A stretch of 23,943 nucleotides of DNA from Gardnerella vaginalis (lineage in GTDB: Bacteria > Actinomycetota > Actinomycetes > Actinomycetales > Bifidobacteriaceae), in contig CAMPUL010000023.1 of NCBI GenBank assembly GCA_946997215.1, forward strand, positions 1 to 23,943, in the 5' to 3' direction. This document shows positions 16,663 through 23,745 of this stretch, one piece after another; the first letter of the stretch is position 1; every line of letters starts with the position of its first letter. Position numbers and translations under genes: made by a program. Below the pieces are notes generated by a model that saw only the letters and a program-made list of their open reading frames with translations, did no database searches and was not told the DNA's origin.

Positions 16663-18897
16663 ATGAATAGCACGGATCCGATGAGCGAATCTACTTCGCT
16701 TAATCTTGATCACACTGACTCCAGCGAAACTGCAAACGCAGCTGCTAGCAGCACAGCAGAACGCATTCGCAACAGCCGCGACTACCACGTTCTTAACGCT
16801 ATGCTCGGTCTTTTTGACCCAGAAAAAGGCATTCAGTTTGATAAAGACACGGAAGCAGAAAAGCTTTACGTTTCGGGTTACGTGCAAGAGCACAGCATGA
16901 AGTTTGCTTCCACTCGCGAGCGCTTGAATTATTTGATTGACAACTACTACTACAACGGCAACGTGTTCGTAAAGTACAGCGACGAGTTTCTCGATAAATT
17001 CTATGAGCACGCAGAAGCCGCTCACCACACTTTCGGCACATTCTTGGGTGCTTTTAAGTTCTACACTTCTTACGCTTTAAAGACTTTTGACGGCAAACAG
17101 TATTTGGAAAACTTCGCTCAACGCGCAGCTGCAGTCGCTTTGGAACTCGCAGATGGCGACGAAAAAGCAGCGCTCAACTATTTGGACGAGATGCTTGCAG
17201 GCCGCTTCCAACCAGCAACCCCAACGTTCTTGAATCTTGGTAAAGCCCAGCGCGGCGAGGCTGTAAGCTGCTTCCTTGTGCGTTTGGAAGACAACATGGA
17301 GTCTATTGCGCGAGGAATTAACTCTGCTTTGCAACTTTCTAAACGCGGCGGCGGCGTGGCTCTGCTCCTTACGAATTTGCGCGAGCTTGGCGCTCCTATT
17401 AAGCGCATCGAGAATCAGTCGAGTGGCGTTGTGCCTGTTATGAAGCTTTTGGAAGATTCGTTCTCTTACGCTAATCAGCTTGGTGCTCGTCAGGGTGCTG
17501 GCGCCGTGTATATTAGCGCTCACCACCCAGATATTATGCGTTTCCTCGATACTAAGCGCGAGAACGCGGATGAGAAGATTCGTATTAAGTCGCTTTCTTT
17601 GGGTGTTGTGATTCCAGATATTACTTTTGAGCTCGCTAAGCGTAAGGAAAAGATGGCTTTGTTTAGCCCTTACGACGTTGAGCGCGAATATGGCAAGCCT
17701 TTTGCAGACATCTCCGTTACTGAGCATTACGATGAGATGGTTGCAAATCCTCGCATTCACAAGAAGTACATCGACGCTCGAGAATTCTTTATGACGCTTG
17801 CGGAGATTCAGTTTGAGTCTGGCTACCCTTACATTTTGTTTGAAGATACTGTAAATCGCACGAATCCTATTGAGGGCCGCATTACTATGAGCAACTTGTG
17901 CTCCGAGATTTTGCAAACTCAAGAAGCAAGCACTTATAACGCCGACTTGTCTTATAGCCACGTTGGTCGCGATATTTCTTGCAATCTTGGCTCTCTCAAT
18001 ATCGCTAAGGCAATGGATGGTGACTTGGGCACAAGCGTTGAGCTTGCTGTTCGTGCGCTCACTTCTGTTTCGGAGCATACTTCTATTGATTCTGTGCCTT
18101 CGATTCGTCGCGGAAACGCGGAAGGTCACGCTATTGGCTTGGGTCAAATGAATTTGCACGGTTTCCTTGCGCGTGAACACATGCAGTACGGAAGCGAGGA
18201 AGCTCTTGACTTTACAGACATGTACTTTATGACTGTTGCCTACCACGCTTATAAAGCTTCCCACGCTTTGGCTGTGGAGCGCGGCCACGCTTTTGCAAGC
18301 TTTAAGACGAGCGCTTACGCTAAGTCTGCAGGCCAAGGAAACTACTTCGATAAGTACACAGATGGCAGCCGCTCGCTTGAGCCTAGAACTCAAAAGGTTC
18401 GCGATTTGTTTGCTCGTTTTAACGTTGCAATTCCAACCGCAAACGACTGGGCGACTTTGCGCGACGAGATTTTGCGCGACGGCATTTACAACGAGTATTT
18501 GCAGGCCGTTCCTCCAACTGGCTCAATCTCGTACATCAATCATTCCACGAGTTCGATTCACCCGATTGCTTCGCGTATTGAGATTCGCAAAGAGGGCAAA
18601 GTTGGTCGCGTCTACTACCCTGCTGCATACATGACGAACGACAATATGCAGTACTTTAAGGATGCTTACGAGATTGGCTGGAAGGCTATTATTGATACTT
18701 ACGCTGAAGCAACTCAGCATGTGGATCAAGGATTGTCGCTTACTTTGTTCTTCCCAGACACTACGACTACTCGCGATTTAAACAAAGCTCAGATTTACGC
18801 GTGGCGTAAGGGAATTAAGACTCTTTACTACATTCGTATTCGCCAGAAGGCTTTGGAAGGTACGGAAATCGAGGGTTGCGTAAGCTGCACGCTGTAA
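16663..18897 (+). CDS. nrdE: Ribonucleoside-diphosphate reductase, NrdE catalytic subunit
   Basis: Large subunit reducing NDPs to dNDPs. 744 aa; about 30 residues longer at the N-terminus than many NrdE proteins, and like them without a full ATP-cone. Cys203 (AVSCFLV) and Cys440 ([10 protein letters not shown]) form the redox pair, Cys413 in NLCSEIL is the thiyl-radical site with Glu415 beside it, and [19 protein letters not shown] is the loop near the active site. The radical-transfer Tyr pair is in LYYIRIRQ, and the mobile C-terminal redox pair is Cys739-x2-Cys742, which NrdH reduces. AAAGGA lies 14 bases before the ATG. nrdF follows after 82 bp. Confidence 0.97.
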   Translation: MNSTDPMSESTSLNLDHTDSSETANAAASSTAERIRNSRDYHVLNAMLGLFDPEKGIQFDKDTEAEKLYVSGYVQEHSMKFASTRERLNYLIDNYYYNGNVFVKYSDEFLDKFYEHAEAAHHTFGTFLGAFKFYTSYALKTFDGKQYLENFAQRAAAVALELADGDEKAALNYLDEMLAGRFQPATPTFLNLGKAQRGEAVSCFLVRLEDNMESIARGINSALQLSKRGGGVALLLTNLRELGAPIKRIENQSSGVVPVMKLLEDSFSYANQLGARQGAGAVYISAHHPDIMRFLDTKRENADEKIRIKSLSLGVVIPDITFELAKRKEKMALFSPYDVEREYGKPFADISVTEHYDEMVANPRIHKKYIDAREFFMTLAEIQFESGYPYILFEDTVNRTNPIEGRITMSNLCSEILQTQEASTYNADLSYSHVGRDISCNLGSLNIAKAMDGDLGTSVELAVRALTSVSEHTSIDSVPSIRRGNAEGHAIGLGQMNLHGFLAREHMQYGSEEALDFTDMYFMTVAYHAYKASHALAVERGHAFASFKTSAYAKSAGQGNYFDKYTDGSRSLEPRTQKVRDLFARFNVAIPTANDWATLRDEILRDGIYNEYLQAVPPTGSISYINHSTSSIHPIASRIEIRKEGKVGRVYYPAAYMTNDNMQYFKDAYEIGWKAIIDTYAEATQHVDQGLSLTLFFPDTTTTRDLNKAQIYAWRKGIKTLYYIRIRQKALEGTEIEGCVSCTL

Positions 18898-18979
18898 GTC
18901 GTAACGCTGAAAATCTTTCGCAAATTAAATCAAAAACTTAAAAATTTTATAAAACGTAAACACAGAATCAGGAGTAATA

Positions 18980-20059
18980 ATGACAGAACTCAGCCCAACC
19001 GCGCTTAGAAGTAGCCTCGATAAGCCTTTCGGCACAAATCGCGTAATCGCAGATGACGCTATGATGGCAGCTTCTATCACACCAGCTCAGTATCGCTATC
19101 ATCACGGTTCGCGCGTGCGACCGGTTAATTGGAATAATATTGTTGACGACAAAGATTTGGACGTTTGGAATCGTCTTATTGCCAACTTCTGGCTTCCAGA
19201 AAAAGTTCCGCTGAGCAATGATATTCCTTCTTGGCGTTCCCTAACTGACCTTGAGCGCAAGACCACTACTCGCGTTTTTACTGGCTTGACTTTGCTCGAT
19301 ACCAGCCAGGCAACTATTGGTGAGCTTTGCCAGATTGAGCACGCTCGCACGGAGCACGAGCAGGCTATTTACACGAATATTGCTTTTATGCAGTCGATTC
19401 ACGCTCGCTCCTACTCCTCTATTTTCTCCACTCTTTGCTCTAGCGAGGAGATTGACGAAGCTTACCGTTGGGCTGTTGGCAACGACGTTTTGCAGCAGCG
19501 CGTTACCACAGTGCTTTGCGAGTACGAGAGCGAAGATCCGCTTAAGCGCAAGATTGCAGCAACTATGCTTTCTTCATTGCTTCTTTACGCGGGCTTCTAT
19601 CTTCCGCTTTATTTTGCTTCTCGCGGTAAGATGATGAACACTGCCGATATGATTCGCTTGATTTTGCGCGATAAAGCAATTCACGGCTACTATTCCGGCT
19701 ACAAGTTCCAGCGCGGCTTGGAGCTTAGAAGCGAGAACGATAAGAAGAATCTTGAAAAGTTCACTATGAACTTGCTTGACACTTTGTACGATTTGGAAGT
19801 TGAGTATTCTGGTCAGATTTACGAAGGATTTGACTTCCACGACGACGTTTTTGACTTCGTGCGTTATAACGCTAACAAAGCTTTGATGAATCTTGGTTAC
19901 CCTGCTAAGTACAGCGAAGAAGAAACTCACGTAAGCCCAGAAATTCTTGCGGCTCTTTCTCCTGCTGCCGACGAAAATCACGACTTCTTCTCTGGCTCTG
20001 GTTCCAGCTATATTATGGGCAAGTCTGTTGAAACCGACGACGACGATTGGGATTTCTAG
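18980..20059 (+). CDS. nrdF: NrdF radical subunit, class Ie (metal-free, QSK type) ribonucleotide reductase
   Basis: Small subunit carrying the radical that starts ribonucleotide reduction. 359 aa; AGGAG before the ATG. The fold and end match class Ib NrdF (NADENHDFFSGSGSSYxMGK-like C-terminus, acidic tail). Compared with E. coli NrdF, the first ligand Asp107 (LTLLDT), His141, His235 and radical Tyr145 (HARSYSSIF) are kept, but three ligand glutamates are changed: Gln138 (FMQSIH), Ser198 (MLSSLLLYAG) and Lys232 (RDKAIHGYY). This Gln/Ser/Lys set is the QSK variant of class Ie proteins, which bind no metal and use a DOPA radical made from the tyrosine with help from NrdI. The codons were checked directly (cag, tct, aaa). 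The motif reading is seen; the chemistry follows from the family. Confidence 0.96.
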   Translation: MTELSPTALRSSLDKPFGTNRVIADDAMMAASITPAQYRYHHGSRVRPVNWNNIVDDKDLDVWNRLIANFWLPEKVPLSNDIPSWRSLTDLERKTTTRVFTGLTLLDTSQATIGELCQIEHARTEHEQAIYTNIAFMQSIHARSYSSIFSTLCSSEEIDEAYRWAVGNDVLQQRVTTVLCEYESEDPLKRKIAATMLSSLLLYAGFYLPLYFASRGKMMNTADMIRLILRDKAIHGYYSGYKFQRGLELRSENDKKNLEKFTMNLLDTLYDLEVEYSGQIYEGFDFHDDVFDFVRYNANKALMNLGYPAKYSEEETHVSPEILAALSPAADENHDFFSGSGSSYIMGKSVETDDDDWDF

Positions 20060-20101
20060 TCACTTAGTTGTTTCATTGCTTCGTTAATTAGTTAATTAAT
20101 C

Positions 20102-20144
20102 AGGTTGCTTATGTACTTTTCATAAGCAACCTCTTTTTTATTTA
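20102..20144 (+). terminator. Intrinsic terminator of nrdHIEF
   Basis: Perfect 12-bp stem AGGTTGCTTATG / CATAAGCAACCT (20102-20113, 20121-20132), 7-base loop, then cttttttattt. It lies 43 bp after the nrdF stop. Confidence 0.95.
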
Positions 20145-20148
20145 ATTA

Positions 20149-20248
20149 TTTAAGAATATTTACATTTTGTAACTATTCTTAAATATCCGCGTACTTATGG
20201 CGTTATCGTGGCAGATTTTGTGATTTTAGCAGTTTTTGCTAGTTAGAA
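20149..20248 (-). repeat. Left 100-bp composite inverted repeat of the TA cassette
   Basis: Copy L, inverted relative to copy R at 20908-21007. Three parts: an outer 35-bp palindrome (20149-20183; arms TTTAAGAATA and TATTCTTAAA, inner TTAC/GTAA), an 18-bp spacer, and a 47-bp unit starting GTTATCGTGGCA (20202-20213). Outer 65 bp match R with about nine differences. The innermost 12 bases are decayed and contain the yafQ stop codon. Confidence 0.88.
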
Positions 20249-20518
20249 TAAGTCATCGTGAGATCCTAAGCGTAGAAATATAATGCAATCTTCTTTAACT
20301 TGATACAACAGTAGAACATCTGCAGACACATGCAATTCATGCACGCCTTTGTATGAGCCTTTAAGAATATGATCTCTATAAGTTGCAAGCTCGCGAGAAT
20401 CTGCACCATTGCAAATAAGTCTTACAATATTGATTACCTGCTCAATATCGTAATGCTTCTGCTTATATTTCTTAACATCTCGCAGATAGATTGGACTATA
20501 AAATGGCGGTTTAGGCAT
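20243..20518 (-). CDS. YafQ-family mRNA interferase toxin (RelE/ParE superfamily)
   Basis: Ribosome-dependent endoribonuclease toxin, neutralised by the antitoxin just upstream. 91 aa, the usual size. The four residues known to matter in E. coli YafQ are all here at the same positions: His50 (YRDH), His63 (HELH), Asp67 (SAD) and His87 (GSH). The core LKGSYKGVHELHVSADVLLLYQ matches YafQ's LQGSWKG...H...DW.LIY pattern. Its ATG overlaps the end of the antitoxin gene by 8 bases (ATGCCTAA), indicating translational coupling. Its stop codon lies inside the inner arm of the left repeat. It appears intact. Confidence 0.93.
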   Translation of the reverse strand: MPKPPFYSPIYLRDVKKYKQKHYDIEQVINIVRLICNGADSRELATYRDHILKGSYKGVHELHVSADVLLLYQVKEDCIIFLRLGSHDDLF

Positions 20519-20780
20519 TGCGCATCAGCTCAGCAAAATCGTCTACAGTGCCTGCAGCTATTGGTTTTTCTTTCATAGCTTCATCAATAGAGTGCTCGTA
20601 TGGAGAACTTTCAAGTGAAAATGGGAAACGTTGCGTATTTACAATCTGATACAAAAATAAGTTGACTGCTGAACTCATATCAAGACCATAATGTTCAAGA
20701 ACTTGCGATGCGCTATCTCGTATTTCTGGATTAACTCTTACACTTAATCTGCCTGTTCTAGCTGTTTTTGTAGAAGTCAT
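20511..20780 (-). CDS. DinJ/RelB-family antitoxin
   Basis: Ribbon-helix-helix DNA-binding antitoxin that binds YafQ and represses its own promoter. 89 aa from the ATG at 20780, which has AAAGGAAA 4 bases upstream. The frame stays open upstream to 20948, but that part is hydrophobic and runs into the repeat, so it is not taken as coding. The RHH strand and helices are RLSVRVNPEIRDSASQVLEH-YGLDMSSAVNLFLYQIV (11-47), followed by a toxin-binding tail. It is the first gene of a two-gene operon with the toxin. Confidence 0.92.
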   Translation of the reverse strand: MTSTKTARTGRLSVRVNPEIRDSASQVLEHYGLDMSSAVNLFLYQIVNTQRFPFSLESSPYEHSIDEAMKEKPIAAGTVDDFAELMRNA

Positions 20781-20784
20781 GTTG

Positions 20785-20792
20785 TTTCCTTT
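20785..20792 (-). promoter_or_regulatory. Shine-Dalgarno of the antitoxin (decides start)
   Basis: The complement reads AAAGGAAA, 4 bases before the ATG at 20780. Confidence 0.75.
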
Positions 20793-20832
20793 AAGCTCAA
20801 AATCCATAAATTTGTTATTCATGCTTTGCTTT

Positions 20833-20862
20833 ATTATAACAGACCTACAGCACCCAACGTAA
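20833..20862 (-). promoter_or_regulatory. Likely promoter of the dinJ-yafQ operon
   Basis: On the minus strand a consensus -10 TATAAT (20833-20838) lies about 50 bp before the antitoxin ATG. The -35 is weak (TTACGT, 18-bp spacer). Confidence 0.5.
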
Positions 20863-20907
20863 TGCCAAAGTAGCACCATTGTACACACAATTATTACTAA
20901 ATCGAAC

Positions 20908-21007
20908 GTTATCGTGGCAGTTTTTGCTAATTTTGCAATTTCTGTCACGATAACTCCATAAGTACGCCTCTATTTAAAAATAGTTCCAAAACGGAAATAT
21001 TCTTAAA
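20908..21007 (+). repeat. Right 100-bp composite inverted repeat of the TA cassette
   Basis: Copy R: a 47-bp hairpin unit (20908-20954, arms GTTATCGTGGCA and TGTCACGATAAC, one G-T wobble), an 18-bp spacer, and an outer 35-bp palindrome (20973-21007; arms TTTAAAAATA and TATTCTTAAA, inner TTCC/GGAA). In the matching place copy L has TTAC/GTAA, a paired change that keeps the stem. Confidence 0.9.
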
Positions 21008-21070
21008 TGTTGATTGTTGAGAACATGCAAACTGCTAATAGTAAAAGTTTTCTAAAAGCACTATCGTTAA

Positions 21071-21115
21071 AAATAGGTACGCCTATTTGTGTAGATAAAA
21101 TCTGCACGTTAGTAT
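21071..21115 (+). promoter_or_regulatory. Candidate promoter and overlapping operator upstream of the PH-like gene
   Basis: A perfect palindrome AAATAGG-TACG-CCTATTT (21071-21088) overlaps a candidate -35 TTGTGT (21087-21092), followed after 17 bp by TAGTAT (21110-21115). This would start transcription about 35 bp before the gene. Sequence reading only. Confidence 0.4.
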
Positions 21116-21142
21116 GTTGATAATTTACAAAACAAGAATCAC

Positions 21143-21150
21143 GAGGAGGT
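21143..21150 (+). promoter_or_regulatory. Strong Shine-Dalgarno of the PH-like gene (decides start)
   Basis: GAGGAGGT, 7 bases before the ATG at 21158; it rules out an in-frame GTG at 21149, which lies within it. Confidence 0.8.
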
Positions 21151-21157
21151 GCTTATT

Positions 21158-21619
21158 ATGACTAATCCTTTGCGCGGTATACGAGAAGAGGATATTGTTA
21201 AGTACTTTAAAGCGCATAATCTTTCAGTGGGCAAAACGTATGTGCTTACTATGAAGTACGACCCTTGGTGGAAAGATTTAATCAAACTATTTTTGTTACC
21301 TAAATTATTCTATGTAGCGCAAAGCGTTGTTGCGCGTATTATTGCTGCCACTAATAATGAGTTTATTATTGTTAATCCGAATGTCATTTTAGGCTCGGGT
21401 AATCTAGCTAAATTAGACGATAAGTATCTTCGTCGTATTCCGTGGAATCAACTCACTAATTTTGAAGTTATAAATAAGCCAACAACTCAAATAATTCGTT
21501 TTACTGCGAATGGCAAAACCGAAGAATGGAGTGTGCCAACGGAAAGTGCTAGCGTATGGCACTTTAATGTGTACAATCTTGATAATTTGAGAAAAACAAT
21601 ACAATCGCACATCTCTTGA
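21158..21619 (+). CDS. Small protein of unknown function, possibly PH-like
   Basis: 153 aa from the ATG at 21158, chosen because GAGGAGGT (21143-21150) sits 7 bases upstream. I do not recognise a family with certainty. The N-terminal 40 residues are polar and contain a YDPWWKDL turn; about 42-62 is a moderately hydrophobic, possibly membrane-touching helix (LFLLPKLFYVAQSVVARIIA); the rest is beta-rich with NEFIIVNP...RRIPWNQLTNFEV...IIRFTANGKTEEWSV and an end helix. That pattern of strands around IPW and a C-terminal helix resembles bacterial PH-like domains; this is a weak inference. The response regulator begins 34 bp downstream, so it may belong to that operon. Confidence 0.75.
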   Translation: MTNPLRGIREEDIVKYFKAHNLSVGKTYVLTMKYDPWWKDLIKLFLLPKLFYVAQSVVARIIAATNNEFIIVNPNVILGSGNLAKLDDKYLRRIPWNQLTNFEVINKPTTQIIRFTANGKTEEWSVPTESASVWHFNVYNLDNLRKTIQSHIS

Positions 21620-21653
21620 TAAGCAGATTCCAAAACAAGATACCATATATTGT

Positions 21654-22307
21654 ATGAACACTACTTACGCAATTGTTGATAATGACACGCTTGTATTGCG
21701 GTACATGCAACTTCTTCTAAAAAGTCGTTTGCCTGAAAACTTTGTTTGTGCATGGATGTGTTCTTCTGCAAAACAAGCTATTCATCGTTGCGTTACAGAA
21801 AATACTCCTGACGTACTTTTAGTAGATATGTCAATGAGAGAAATGAGTGGCGTTGATGTAATTAAAGCAATTCGCGAGCGCAATAGCAATATTGTTTTAA
21901 TTGGCATTACTTCCTACATGTTAGATGAATACGTATTGCAAGTTGCTAAGTCAGGCGGTCAAGCGCTAGTACATAAAGACAATTTATCAGACGTAGTTGC
22001 AGCTATCCAATCGCGCGCAACAAGCTACGGGTGTCCAGAATTGCCACAATATATTGACTATTTTCACACTCCGCAAGAATCATTTAATATGATTTCTCAA
22101 CTTCCGAAGACTTCAGTTTTGTCTCCTCAAGAATCGGAAATTATGCGCTTGTGCAAACAGGGGTATTCTACGAAAGAGATTGCAGATCAGCTTAATGTGA
22201 AAGTTTCAACAGTCAACACGCATTTACGGCGTATTTATGGAAAACTTCACGTCCGAAGTCGAATGCAGGCGCTTGCTGCGCTAGCAAAATATTCGCATGA
22301 CATATAA
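21654..22307 (+). CDS. NarL/FixJ-type response regulator
   Basis: Two-component transcription factor, 217 aa. The receiver domain (about 4-120) has acidic pocket Asp9/Asp11, phospho-acceptor Asp58 in LLVDMSMREMSG, Thr86 and Lys108 (LVHKDN), all in place, so it should be phosphorylatable. The LuxR-type helix-turn-helix (about 150-208) includes LSPQESEIMRLCKQGYSTKEIA and VKVSTVNTHLRRIYGKL. There is no ribosome site: the ATG follows directly after a TATATT-like element, so leaderless translation is possible. The partner kinase starts 34 bp downstream. Targets are unknown; the adjacent accessory genes and its own operon are the first candidates. Confidence 0.93.
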   Translation: MNTTYAIVDNDTLVLRYMQLLLKSRLPENFVCAWMCSSAKQAIHRCVTENTPDVLLVDMSMREMSGVDVIKAIRERNSNIVLIGITSYMLDEYVLQVAKSGGQALVHKDNLSDVVAAIQSRATSYGCPELPQYIDYFHTPQESFNMISQLPKTSVLSPQESEIMRLCKQGYSTKEIADQLNVKVSTVNTHLRRIYGKLHVRSRMQALAALAKYSHDI

Positions 22308-22341
22308 CGTGTAAGAAATTAACGTGTAAAAGTAGGTAGTT

Positions 22342-23514
22342 ATGAAATTATTAACACGTATGATCAATTTTTTGCCGCATGACGCTTGGCAGAAAATTGG
22401 AATTGGTGCAATCATAAGTTGTACTTTGATTCTTGAAATTTGTTCCTATAATAATCTTCATTACTACTCTAATTGGCATGCAATTACGGTTGAAATAGTA
22501 TGGATTGTAATCTGCTTATGTATTGCAATCTGGCCTCGTAAAGCATCTTTTATTGTGCTTATTTGGATGCCGTTGGTAATTATTGCGCCAAATATCAACT
22601 ACTCATCTATGATGCTTACCATATTGATTTGTTTGGCAATTGCTGTAATTACTCAACCTTGGTACACTGTGCTTTCTTCTTGCGGGGTATCTTCATGGTT
22701 CTTTATTATATGCGATTTTCAAAACGCTTATGTGTTAGCGTGGTGGCTTCTTGTCACTCTTATTTCTAGCGCAATTGTAAAATGCTATATTTCTACTATT
22801 CATCAGCAACAGGAACAGTTATTTGCACAGCGTTACAACGTTTTTCAAAAATATGCCACTATTGCAGCAATTCGCATGCATGATGAAGTAACTAATGAGC
22901 TTTCCAGTATTATGATGATGGCTCAACAATCTATTGAACCTCAAACAACTCATGAACAAGAGCATGAAAATTCGCGAGAGATTCTTCAACGTGCTACTAC
23001 AACTGTTCATAAAGCACGTAATATTATTTCTCTTCTTGACAATGCTACAACTGCAAGCACTAGCGATGTTATGCAATCTACTACATGTTATAAAGATTTT
23101 TGCACAGGCTTACGTGTTTTATTTGACTGTGAACAAAAGTCATTTGAAAAGCTTGGCTATATTGGTTCCATTGACTTGAGTAGTGATTTAGCTGCTGAAG
23201 ATTCGAGATCAGCGCATTTGCCTTTTGAAGAATGTGCTCAAATTGAATATATTTGCCGAGAACTGCTTGCGAACGTAAAAAAGCATGCTGCAAAGCCTAA
23301 AGAATACGCTATGAATGTAATGCTTAATGACCATGAATGTCATATTACGTGTATAAATAGTGCGCAACGAGGTATTCTTGCTAATTTGCAATTAGGATAT
23401 GGACTGCGTTTTCATAAGATACTTGCGGAACGCGTTGGCGGAACTTTTAAAGTTATTGAAGATGGCGATTCGTGGATTATTAATGTACACGTTCCGCTTC
23501 ATGTAGAGAAATAG
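22342..23514 (+). CDS. Sensor histidine kinase (NarL-partner type)
   Basis: Membrane sensor that would phosphorylate the preceding regulator. 390 aa. About six hydrophobic helices fill residues 18-150 with almost no extracellular loop, suggesting it senses a membrane or small hydrophobic/peptide signal rather than using a large outer domain. A coiled stretch (153-172) leads to the H-box RMHDEVTNELSS with phospho-acceptor His180. The ATPase domain has an N-box CRELLANVKKHA (Glu307, Asn311) and a late glycine motif GYGLRF. The usual DxGxG box reads INSAQRG, without the aspartate, which is degenerate but has parallels among such kinases. The ribosome site is gtaggtag. The signal is unknown. Confidence 0.92.
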   Translation: MKLLTRMINFLPHDAWQKIGIGAIISCTLILEICSYNNLHYYSNWHAITVEIVWIVICLCIAIWPRKASFIVLIWMPLVIIAPNINYSSMMLTILICLAIAVITQPWYTVLSSCGVSSWFFIICDFQNAYVLAWWLLVTLISSAIVKCYISTIHQQQEQLFAQRYNVFQKYATIAAIRMHDEVTNELSSIMMMAQQSIEPQTTHEQEHENSREILQRATTTVHKARNIISLLDNATTASTSDVMQSTTCYKDFCTGLRVLFDCEQKSFEKLGYIGSIDLSSDLAAEDSRSAHLPFEECAQIEYICRELLANVKKHAAKPKEYAMNVMLNDHECHITCINSAQRGILANLQLGYGLRFHKILAERVGGTFKVIEDGDSWIINVHVPLHVEK

Positions 23515-23557
23515 CCATTGTGCAAGATACTTATTGTGCTTTCTCTTGCGCGTTAAT

Positions 23558-23593
23558 CGAATATTTGGACATATTTCAACCGAGTATTTGGAC
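23558..23593 (+). repeat. 13-bp direct repeat pair downstream of the kinase gene
   Basis: cgaatatttggac (23558-23570) and cgagtatttggac (23581-23593), 23 bp apart start to start, about two helical turns. It could be paired sites for a DNA-binding regulator such as the adjacent response regulator; unproven. Confidence 0.55.
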
Positions 23594-23669
23594 GTGTCTT
23601 CTGCATGGCAGATGCAAGTAGGCGGTTAATTTGCAATGCAGAATGCTGTTTCGTTGCTATGTTATACAC

Positions 23670-23716
23670 GTTATCGTGGCAAAAATTACAAATCTAGCAA
23701 AAACTGCCACGATAAC
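23670..23716 (-). repeat. Third copy of the 47-bp GTTATCGTGGCA hairpin
   Basis: Perfect 12-bp arms gttatcgtggca (23670-23681) and tgccacgataac (23705-23716) around 23 bases. In reverse orientation it aligns over its full length with the hairpin at 20908-20954, including the interior gtttttgcta. The 35-bp palindrome and spacer are absent here, so the hairpin is a repeat unit of its own. Confidence 0.9.
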
Positions 23717-23745
23717 TTGCTTAAAAAATATAGCGTTGCAATTCT

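Larger units (their letters stand above)
20149..21007. mobile_element. Candidate repeat-bounded cassette carrying dinJ-yafQ
   Basis: 859-bp unit: two 100-bp inverted composite repeats enclosing only the antitoxin and toxin genes on the minus strand. It has the geometry of a MITE-like or non-autonomous element. There is no transposase, and no target-site duplication is evident at the edges, so mobility is an inference. Confidence 0.5.

Noticed and set aside
17077..18393. A 438-codon open frame on the minus strand opposite nrdE
   Set aside because: It is antisense to a fully supported enzyme, has no recognisable domain and arises from the biased codon use of nrdE.
20781..20948. N-terminal extension of the antitoxin up to 20948
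   Set aside because: It lacks a ribosome site, adds a hydrophobic stretch foreign to DinJ/RelB, covers the promoter and reaches into the repeat; the ATG at 20780 has a good ribosome site.
20140..21016. Target-site duplication at the edges of the TA cassette
   Set aside because: The bases outside the two 35-bp palindromes (tttaatta on the left, tgttgatt on the right) do not match beyond chance.
23670..23716. Hairpin after the kinase gene as its terminator
   Set aside because: No T-run on either exit and 155 bp from the stop; its match to the TA-flanking unit explains it better as a repeat.
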